Shown one piece after another: positions 55,686-64,000 of a DNA stretch of 64,000 nt (within the stretch, counting starts at the first letter, position 1; every line of letters starts with the position of its first letter). This DNA is from Isoetes taiwanensis. Its lineage: Eukaryota > Streptophyta > Lycopodiopsida > Isoetales > Isoetaceae. Under the pieces are notes generated by a model. It made no database searches. It had not been told where the DNA came from and was given only the letters and a program-made list of their open reading frames with translations. The stretch is from NCBI GenBank assembly GCA_021234155.1, contig JAJEKV010000543.1:87911-151910 (forward strand). Direction: 5' to 3'. Made by a program: the position numbers and the translations under genes.

Positions 55686-56230
55686 CCTTGAGAGACCATG
55701 GCGGTCTTGTTGTCACTACTGATTACATCATCTTGGTAGGTGGTCCACCTTGGGGATTAACTTGTGGGCTTCTTCATGCCGCGTCTGTAAGCCTTTGGGG
55801 CAACCTGAAGAGTGTGGAATGCCTCAAGTGGAGGTGCCTCTGGAGCTACCACAGCCGACTCCCGTCCACCGACTTCTCCACTCGCCTCCCTTGACCTTTC
55901 ATCGAATATGCTCCTTCCCCAACCTCAGGTGGATGTTATGCAATGCTTGCAAGATGCCTTGAGATTCCCTGGACTTTCTCTTTGTTCTTAGCTTCATTTC
56001 TTTATCCCCGTGGTATAGCGAGCAACCTTGTCCCAAAGTAGGGCAAGAGTGTAGCGTGTAGGGATGCGTGCTTGAACGGTATTTCTTCCGCCTTTGAGCT
56101 GGATCGTGTCACCCGGAGCGGTCTCTCGTGATGCCCGCGGGATCAATGTGGCGGTGTCGGATCTCGTGCCTAAACCACACGGAGCAAGGAGAGTATGATT
56201 AACAATTACGGTGCCATTAGTCAAAACGAA
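55686..56230. other. Start of a more GC-rich tract, no gene assigned
   Basis: Short open frames on both strands (for example 55688-55894 and 56224-55994) but no motif I know. Confidence 0.35.
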
Positions 56231-56259
56231 GAAAAGAATGTTGAAATCAAATTACAACG

Positions 56260-56630
56260 GAGAGCATTCATTCCATACAACCGCATCCAATGGCGTGGGA
56301 AGTAGTGTCTTTCTCGACTCGCCCGAGTCGAGAAAGGCCCATAAAGTCAAAGTACAACCATTCTCATTAGAATATGGTTGCATCCAATCACACACCGGAA
56401 GCATACAAATGCTTTTGTCAACGAGACAACTTAAAGCATGCCTTTCGACTCGCGAGTCGAAAGGCCTGTGAAACCCAATGTACAAGCATTATCATAATAG
56501 ATTGTGGCTGCATCCGGTCACACAATCAAACATACAAATGGTTTCATCAACACGACACAAGCATGCCTTTCGACTCGTGAGTCGAAAGGCATCGAAAACT
56601 CAATATACAAGTATATTCATTACAAAATGG
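56260..56630. repeat. Three tandem copies, about 125 bp, each with a long palindrome
   Basis: Each copy has GCATCCRRTCACACA-like text, CATACAAATG, then a palindrome: 56309-56335, 56441-56464 and 56563-56592, then AATRTACAA. The palindromes are versions of CCTTTCGACTCGCGAGTCGA and its mirror. Nearby bases have diverged more than the palindromes. Confidence 0.88.
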
Positions 56631-56699
56631 TCAATACATGTGTTCACGTTCGATTACAATATTCACACAATTTGACTATCCAAAGGTGGGTCACTCTTC

Positions 56700-57410
56700 T
56701 TGTTCATCAAAGTATTTGTCGTCCATAGCTTTCATGATCGGCTTGCTCTCCGGATCGGGTTCCGTGGAGGCTCGGATAGTTCGTAAGCACATCGGCGACA
56801 AGAATGGCAAAGAGGGATTCCGCCAAGAGGGGCCGTAGTCCGAAGGACAACCACCTATCCGTCTCATATTCTTGGTCGATATGGCTTAGCAATGATTGTA
56901 TTTGCGCTGTTATGATAGCACTTGTAGGCGGAGTCGTCTATGATCAGTTGTTGTGTTTGCCATAGTCCCGAATTGCTCATAAACCCCCGGGCCCGACCTT
57001 TTCACCATTATAGGCTTCCCCTTTGTGATGGTGGATCGGGGTCCTTCACATGCTCGACCCTTCGTTTCCCCAAACGAACTTGAACTTCAAAACTGAAATG
57101 CCGAGAACACCAAGAACATTGACAATATTTTTCTTTGCCATACAAGACCATATGCCCACTTGAATCGGGTTCGGGCACCATTCAATAATTTCCTTAGCTC
57201 TAGGCCTCGGATACACTATTTTATGCTACTGTTTTCATTGGGATCTCGCGAGGTGTTAATCTCGGGACGTCTTTGTCGTGGTATAACGCAGCTAATACTC
57301 CATTGACGTCAAATATTACAAGCTTGGTGGGACCCGAATTTGGATCCCGTTTGAGTTTGGCTCGACCATATTTCCGTTCATCGGGATCCAAATGCGGGAT
57401 CATTATCTTC
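56700..57410 (-). pseudogene. FCP1/NIF-like phosphatase (HAD family) fragment
   Basis: Minus strand, 57403-57221: GPTKLVIFDVNGVLAALYH, where DVNGV stands at the DxDxT/V catalytic motif I of FCP1-like phosphatases (second Asp is Asn). Then about 57210-57090: RAKEIIEWCPNPIQVGIWSC, MAKKNIVNVLGV; FVWGNEGS near 57070; and QLIIDDSAYKCYHNSANTII at about 56952-56893, the late Asp-Asp motif. Frames change several times, and introns may account for part of this. Plant proteins of this family often have the Asn form and may be inactive or act in RNA polymerase II and miRNA regulation. The copy is broken or multi-exon; I cannot tell fully. Confidence 0.72.
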
Positions 57411-57428
57411 TTGGTCCTTTCTCGGCTG

Positions 57429-60400
57429 TTAGCGGTGTCTCATTGTGGATTGTCTTTGGGAATTGCATTCTCCTCCTCGTGAAGTGAACCGATGCTTTCC
57501 AATGACAATGGTGCGGAGTCGTTGACAAGGAATTCCACTGAAATGATGACATCCGCCGAAGGAATGAGTTTTCTCGACCGCGAATCGAGAATGAAAAGAA
57601 AAGGTATTGAAAGGAACGCGTTTTTTCGACTTCGCGAGTCGAGAAACACCGACAGAGCAAAGTAAACTCACCTCGCTCTCCGGGTTTTCAATAATGTTTT
57701 CGCAGCATTCTGGTCCAAACCTTCGATATCCTCGTCTCCGTCGGCTTTGTCTCCCTCGTCCTCGTCGTCTTTTATCGCTTCCATTTGTCTTCCTCCCCTT
57801 TGAAATGCTCATGAAGCAGCATCCGGTATGATGAATGGTTTCAACCATGTCCTTATTTCCAACCACGGATATAGGTTTCATTCCAAAAAAGCATAGCCCC
57901 CGAGAGAACAGGCCATTCATGTACCACTCGATACAATTTGATCTTCCTCGACCAAGCTGGTTATGAAGTACTTGATAACTCTTGGCGGATAGGAATTCTA
58001 TGTATAGGGGACCGGTCGCACCATCTTTGCCGACCTTGTCCATCGATGGAACGCCCTCTATAAACCTGCCCCCTTCCGGGGTTCCATCCGCTCTTGAGAG
58101 ATCATGAACTTGTCGAGATAATGATGCTCGCTAGACCACCACTTATCCAGTCGACCGCCGATCTTGAAATCAAAACCAAAACTATGTTGGCAAAGGTTGG
58201 TGCCTTGGCAAGCCAAGTCTCCGCACTCATGATCAAGTTCGTTATATGGAGTGCATGATCTTGTTGGTGAAGTTAATATCAGGTGCCCATTGGGAGATAG
58301 CGATTGTTTGATTGCCCGGCATGCAAAAAGACAAGGCGAAAGTATCCGTGTCGGTCATGTCCGCATTAACGCCTTGTACCACTGCTCTATGTCGACTTTG
58401 TCATAAAAGGGTGGGGTCTTGATCATATTGATGGCAAAATAGTGCCACGGGTCCAGTGCAGTTCGCACCACCAAATCCCTTGTGTCCCAAAGTAACCGTA
58501 AATGGGGGGAGCTATCGTGCCTTTAAATGGGACCACCCGAATCCAAGCTTCCTTTTCAGAATTGCCATAGCACGTTCAGGGAAAGGAAAGGTTTTGACGT
58601 TACGCTTTCAGCTTGGTGTTGATGTAGGGTTGACATAGGCGGTTCAATTCCTTCATGTCTTCCTCATCAAGGGCAGCCTTTTCCTTGTAATAATCAAAAT
58701 CATGGTGTTCATTAGATGCAACGTTGTAGAACTCCTCGTGATGCCTTCTTCTAACGCAGACGCCGCCTTTAGGACTGTGGCATAATCCTTTGCGCCCCGT
58801 GCATTTTAGAACTCCCGGTCTTCCTTAGCGGGATTGTTCCCTCCAAGATTTTGCCTTGTAGGTCAAGTTTCTTTGTCCAGGTGAGGCCCTCAGATCCCTC
58901 TTCATGAACTGCTTGTCAAACAACTTGGGGTCCGCCTGCTTGGAAATTCTCCATTGCTGTCCTCCTTGACTTGCCTCTTGTCCATTGAGCCCATATGTCG
59001 GTCCATTTCTCCCGGGGCCTTCGGTGCTAAGAATGAGGTCATATTGGTCCGAGAGACTCCCCGCCTTTCCTTGGTGTTCTCTTCTTCTTCTCCTCTTCTT
59101 CCTCTCCCTCGTCATCTTCCTGTCCCTCCAGCGGAGAACATATCTACATAGTTTCTCAAAGGTCTTCCACTTATCCCAGGGAGCCCTGTTTCCTTTAGGG
59201 GCGTGAGGACAACCCAATGCTTTCCAATTGTTGCCTAGCGTGTATGATCCGGGTCGGGGATAAGGGGCGCATTCGGACAATGTACCAATGTCGGAACATG
59301 AAAGTATCTACAAACACCGGAATAAACGGTAAATAGTAGTTCGGGTTTTCGACTCGCGAAGTCGAGAAAGTCCCTTTGAATGTCTAATTTTCTTTTTACT
59401 TCTACGGGTTTTCGACTTACAGTCGAGAAAGCTCTCAGATCCTTTGATTTTACGTGTTACCCTGGCTTTCGACTCGCGAGTCGAAACCCCCCTGATAATG
59501 TCGGCAAATGTTAGGATGGCGGGGCTTTCGACTCGCGAGACGAAAGTCCCTTTGAATGTCTAATTTTCTTTTCTTGGCTAAGGGTTTTCGACTCGCGAGT
59601 CGAAAGCTCCGAGATCCTTTGATTTTACGTGTTACCACGGCTTTTCGACTTCGCCAAGTCGAAACCCTAGTGATGTCGGCAAATGTTAGGGCGCGGGGCT
59701 TTCGACTTCTCGCTGGTGAGAATGGAAAAGAGAGAGAGTTATTTACCTTTACGTAGGCGGCACTCGCTGCTATTGTGTTACAGCGTTGGCTAATCTTTGG
59801 CGGTTCGGTTCTTTGGCGTCTCCGTAGAAAAAGAACTCTGCACTCTGCGCTTGGCATATCTATCCTTGATCCTTGCGGCACCTCCTTCCTCGTGCGCAAT
59901 ACTTGGGCGCCCTCGAGGCGCGGCCGTCTACAACCCGAGCCGGACGTCTTTTCCTTCGGATCTTCCTCGGACTTCCATTTGAACAACTCACCTGTCGATC
60001 TGCTAAAAGGTATGACATCCGCGGGCATTGGATGCAGCGGGATGTCGCACCATCAGGGTTGAGAATCTCGGCGTGTGTCTTTGGATTAAATTCCCAATGG
60101 TTGAACAAGGCGGCATCTCCCGTGCAAACCTTCTAAATGATCTAATGTCCAAGAAGAAAGCTTGTGTGATATTCCCAGCGGATATCTTGAGTTAGGCGCT
60201 CCATTTTTACGTGCCCCTCTACGTGAAATCCTGATCGATCATCCGGATCGAGGTTTGGGACTCGACCATATCTTCGTCTCCTTCGTCATCCGATTCCTCC
60301 CGTGTGGTGTCATCATTACCATCTTTGTTTTTGGTGGACTTTTTGTGTATGAACCACAACTTCATTCCTCACTTTAGAGTGTTGTAGAGTCTTCAAGACA

Positions 60401-60540
60401 AGAGAAGTGAAGCTCCCCCGTATTGAGCAGTTTTTCCCGACTGGAAATCTCCATACCAAGCTCCCGGATGTTAGGGTTCGGCCTCCTTCATCCCTTCGAG
60501 ATCCTTCCACCCAAGGTTCTCGGACAATTTAAAGGTAGCC
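57429..60540 (-). other. Minus-strand coding-like tract with palindromes, unassigned
   Basis: Several minus-strand frames look like exons upstream of the phosphatase fragment: 58043-57429 (GPLYIEFLSAKSYQVLHNQL, then Arg-rich), 59280-58825 (APWDKWKTFEKLCRYVLRWR, then a Lys/Arg run), and about 60540-60430 (LSENLGWKDLEGMKEAEP). None is recognised. Palindromes with TCGACTCGCGAGTCGA core interrupt or lie between them, at about 57570, 57624, 59346, 59409, 59467, 59526, 59586, 59641 and 59700. This may be one long transposon gene or a host gene with introns full of repeats. Confidence 0.4.
59367..59715. repeat. Tandem duplication, period 176 bp, with palindromes
   Basis: Unit 1 starts at about 59367 and unit 2 at about 59543; both open with AAGTCCCTTTGAATGTCTAA. 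Each unit holds two or three copies of the palindrome (TTTTCGACT...AGTCGA...), so the palindromes multiplied partly through tandem duplication. Confidence 0.92.
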
Positions 60541-61940
60541 TTTTTCCCGGTGCCCTTAGCCTTGCTCATGGAAGAGTGAGAATAATTTGAAAGCGCTAAT
60601 TTTTGGTGTGATAGAACTTACTCTTCCTCGGCAGTCCCTCGACATGTAGTGTTAAATGCTTTGAATCAAGCAGAGGCGGAGAGCACAATACCGATTTTCT
60701 TGTACTTGTCTCTGGAGCTCTTCTTGTCCCTTTGGTGTAGAAACAGATCTTTCTCCTTCCCACTTGTCGATACCTCGACATACCACCAAGAATCGCCGCT
60801 ATTTCAAGAAGCTCATCTCTCAGTTCCTCGATGTGAAGAATGGAGTTCGCCGGTGATCACCGGTGAGTCCGCGGTGAATGCCGCAAGATGAAAGGATGGA
60901 TCAGTTAAGGTATTAGACAAAGAAAAACCTCGAGAGCTCACCCGGGTGTTTGTCTTCTTCTTCTTCTTCTTTGCCCGGTAGAAGCATCCCCTCCCGGCCT
61001 CGCTTCTTGGACGGAGTCATGTCGAGATGCCCTCTCATCCTCTTGGACCCCTCTGTAAATTAAGTCTCCTCCCGCGTTGTGAGTTTTAGGACCGCATGTA
61101 AAAAGATCGGGCGTGTTCTTTAATTTGAAGTTAAGGACATGCAATCATTTATGAAAAGAAGCGGGCTAAAGTGCAAAGACGGCGGGCGGGTTTTAGCCCG
61201 CCCAAACACTATTTCGAAATTTAATCACATCAAAGGGACTAAGTGAGCGGGCGTGAAGTTTATCTTCCCCGCATTGGGGACCTCGAAGTTGGAGGGGAGC
61301 ATCGGCATAGCGACTTAGGAATGGCGCCATGACGCGGTAAGCCGCTACTTGGCGCCTTGCATATGTGTTTTTCCCTGACCGCGCCCTATTGCAAGCAGTT
61401 GATTTGATCGATGAGCACCGGAGCTAAGGTAGGAAGCGGAAAGGAGCTGCCGTGACACGGGAACTCTACATCAGCGGCGCCATGGAGCCGGATCGCGAGA
61501 ATCGCAGATGGATACAAGTATTAGATGCGAATACACTCTTGAAGAGACCGCACTTAAGAAGCAAAGACTCTAGGTGAGGCTGCGGGGATCCGTGATCTGA
61601 TGGCCAAGGAATTACTGGCGTGAAGAGGTGAGTTTCAGAGATGCCTATGTTATCTCGGCTTGTAGAACATGCCGTGATGTGTTTAAATAATGGAGCTGCC
61701 GATAAGCTCGACAGTTCATCGTTTCCTTGTCCAAAGATTTTTCAGCTTCGAGAGATGATTTACTCTACGGGTTGAGAGATGCTCGGCAAAGGAAACAATG
61801 GATCGGGGTAAAGACGATTCCGCTTTTTAGGTGTTTTTTCATGGACCATTTACTTGGAATGTTGTACATAGATCAGGCTAGGACTAAGGCCCGGGAGATG
61901 CGGTTCAAATGCATCCTCTTCTTCCGCCTGTCCAAAACCC
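60541..61940. other. GC-rich spacer, no gene assigned
   Basis: Includes a CTTCTT microsatellite at about 60954-60971. No motif recognised. Confidence 0.35.
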
Positions 61941-62990
61941 TCCTCTCGCAATATTCGAGGGAAGATGGTTCAAGGAGAGTGGCTTTTAGGCAGGCTAGAG
62001 GCACTTGGGACTAAAAACAGAGAATAGAAAGTGCGTACTTGTAGAGAATGCAAGCCTTGGCTTCCCTCGCGGGTTTCCACGTGGTTGGTTGTAGAGGCCT
62101 CCACCCAGTCAGGAGCCCCTCCCCTTCGCAATACTCAATTAAGATGGTTAGAAGGAGAGTGACTCGCTTGGGTCGAGGCCACCGCTACCATACGGGAGAA
62201 TTGGTCGGCTAAGGGATTCTCGACTCTGGCAGAAATGAATGCGGAAGAAGCTTCCTATGGTTAATCGGTAGCGACAAGAAGCTTCATCGCGACCGCGAGG
62301 CGAAATGCACGCTCTATGGCTATTTCCCCGCAGAGTTAATTTTCAGAAACGATACTCACCGCAAGTCGAATGCCTTAGCCACGAACTCGATGGTACGGAG
62401 CGGTAAGGCATTCCCGACTACAGCCGAGAATGCATACAAAGAAGCCTGCGGTTTCCCCGGTGGTTAATATTGGCTCCAGCATGTTGCTCAACTTCGCAAT
62501 GTCCGCAGGAAGATGAAGCAGAGTTGTTAAGACCGCTCCGCAGCTAGCCTTAGAGTATCGCCGCTTCGAATTCCGGGCCGAAAGCGAAGAAAATTCCCGC
62601 AAGTTATCGCCAGCCTACCTCCGATCAATGAGCCCATCCCCTTCGCAATATTCCACGAAGATGGTTGAAGGGAGACGGTCTTTGATTGGGTAGAGGCCAC
62701 AGCGACCACAATAATGTGAGAATTGTTGTTAAGAGTTGGCTGCGGGACGGTGAAAACCACTTCTTCTCTCGCAATGTCCCAGGAAGATAGAAGGAGAGTG
62801 GTTAAGACTATCTGCAGCCAGCTCTAGAGTGCACTAGAGCCTCGTTTTCTTTCGACTCACGAAGTCGAAAGCGCCAGCAACCCGTGGTTGTCGCCGAGGC
62901 CTCCACCCGCCGTGAGCCACCCCTCTTCGCAATATTCGATGAGCATGGTTCGAAGGAGAGTGGCTCAGACTGGGTGGAGGCACCTGCGAC
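61940..62990. repeat. Dispersed degenerate repeat, about six copies
   Basis: CGCAATATTCGAGGAAGATG-type text followed by GGTT, AAGGAGAGTGGCT recurs near 61947, 62126, 62492, 62640, 62769 and 62927, usually followed by GGGT(A/G)GAGGC. Spacing is irregular (about 130-370 bp). Confidence 0.8.
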
Positions 62991-63200
62991 TGCACAAAGA
63001 GCCATTGGCAGGGTATCACATTCTCGACTCACGAGTCGAGAAGGCTGCAGCAGGGTTCTAAAGAATATGAAGACATTGGGTAGTCAGTAATTCGACCGCG
63101 AAGTCGAGAATCCCAACGCCAACAGTCCGGAGTGTACACTCCCTCTTCTCGGCCTCGCTGAAGTCGGGAAGTTCTCGACTGGGCGAGTCGGAGAAGAAGG
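62845..63200. repeat. Cluster of TCGACTCNCGAGTCGA-type palindromes
   Basis: Copies near 62849-62872, 63022-63042, 63092-63110 and 63172-63196, with spacer changes at the centre (CACGA, CGCGA, GGGCG). Confidence 0.85.
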
Positions 63201-63831
63201 CCCGCATTTCCTCGGCTGGTAAGTAAGCAAGTATTCCCAACTCGCCACTCCCTTCGCATGTCTCCGCAGCGGGATTTCTTGTGAGTTAGAAATGGAGATT
63301 CCGTGAAGCAATTCCTATTCTTAGTTCTCTTTGGGAGAAAGACATTCCTAGTTATGTTTCATTAATGCTCGTAATATCTTAGTTCCTAACATAATCTCTC
63401 CGATGATTTCTATCCCTTTCGCTGTTTGCTACTACTCTAACCACTTATTCTCACTTGTGCCTCGTATAAATGTATTCAATTCAACCACAAGCAAAAAAGA
63501 TAATAAAAACAAAACGGTGGAGATCAATGAGAAAACAGAGAACAAGTGGAGAAGACTACAGAGAACACGTTGGAGAACAAAGACAGAAATGATTAAAAAG
63601 GTATGATATTAAAAAACATACCCGAAGATTTGCCGATGATGAGGAGGAGGCTTCCGAAGTTCGCCTCCATGTGGGTATAGTCATGGCAAAGCGTGAATAA
63701 GGATTTCTGGTGTAAATTGTAATGGATCAATAAAGCCTCAACAAATAATATATAAGTAAAAAATGCACCAAAGGACTTACGTGAAAATCAAAAGCAGGAC
63801 TAAAAGCAGCTTTCTCACTTCGTAAGCAGAA
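63201..63831. other. Spacer without recognisable gene
   Basis: AT-rich, with short open frames only. Confidence 0.4.
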
Positions 63832-64000
63832 CTACGAATAATGAATTCCGCGCTGAACTTCATACCGAAGCTGCCCTGATCCGGCTTCAATTGCCGCTAA
63901 TAAGATTTTTAGTCTTTGAATCAGCTCTTCTACCGACTGATCACCGGACGCAAAGCGGCTTCTAAGGAAACAGGGAGATTGAGGATCAGAGAAAACAGGG
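63832..64000 (-). CDS. Partial open frame at the window edge, unassigned
   Basis: The minus strand stays open from the window edge to a stop at 63832-63834. It reads RFASGDQSVEELIQRLKILL, then AAIEAGSGQLRYEVQRGIHY. The composition is that of a helical protein end. I do not recognise it. Confidence 0.4.
   Translation of the reverse strand, partial: PVFSDPQSPCFLRSRFASGDQSVEELIQRLKILLAAIEAGSGQLRYEVQRGIHYS

Noticed and set aside
56309-56592. Transcription terminators
   Set aside because: Palindromes lack U-runs in a consistent direction and the genome is eukaryotic.

Overview
This is plant nuclear DNA that is poor in genes and rich in transposons. Ty1/Copia and Ty3/Gypsy retrotransposons, CACTA transposon ends and many broken exons of plant genes (with GT-AG introns) fill most of it. 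The large repeat content, worn-out elements and a Penelope-type reverse transcriptase remnant suggest a big-genome seed plant, perhaps a gymnosperm. That is inference; nothing here fixes the species. I found no convincingly intact host gene. The best-preserved units are two complete Copia elements (39388-44066 and 49264-54149), each with two LTRs and a perfect 5-bp target duplication.

Layout. 0-3 kb: a frameshifted Dof-like zinc-finger gene and a minus-strand pseudogene of the plant non-lysosomal glucosylceramidase (GBA2) family, broken by several short tandem duplications. 4.3-5.7 kb: Penelope-like reverse transcriptase remnant. 5.9-6.9 kb: rearranged Gypsy fragment, minus strand. 7.0-33.4 kb: a complex inverted structure. 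Its arms (about 6998-12453 and 29398-33415) are inverted copies of each other. Each carries the last exons of a guanylate kinase, a telo-box and an array of degenerate GAATCT repeats. Between the arms lie two homologous CACTA termini facing each other (ending at 18851, starting at 25739), a pyruvate kinase exon pair, an SNF2 helicase exon scrap, a proline-rich cell-wall protein gene, a Copia element whose two halves point in opposite directions, and the end of an unfamiliar LTR element. 34-38 kb: exon-like sequence and an unassigned protein-coding stretch of about 450 codons with one frameshift and one stop. 39.4-44.1 kb: Copia element 1. 44-49 kb: fragments including an ABCG/PDR transporter exon and another GAATCT array. 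49.3-54.1 kb: Copia element 2, with a 626-codon open pol frame. 55.7-63.3 kb: a more GC-rich tract holding an FCP1/NIF-like phosphatase pseudogene and many copies of a CpG-rich palindrome with core TCGACTCGCGAGTCGA.

The signals most worth a second look are: (1) the inverted, gene-fragment-carrying CACTA structure with reversed ends; (2) the GAATCT arrays, found at four places and partly alignable between the inverted arms; (3) the TCGACTCGCGAGTCGA palindrome family over 7 kb; (4) the unassigned coding stretch at 36.4-37.8 kb. All comparisons were made by eye; no alignment or database search was run.
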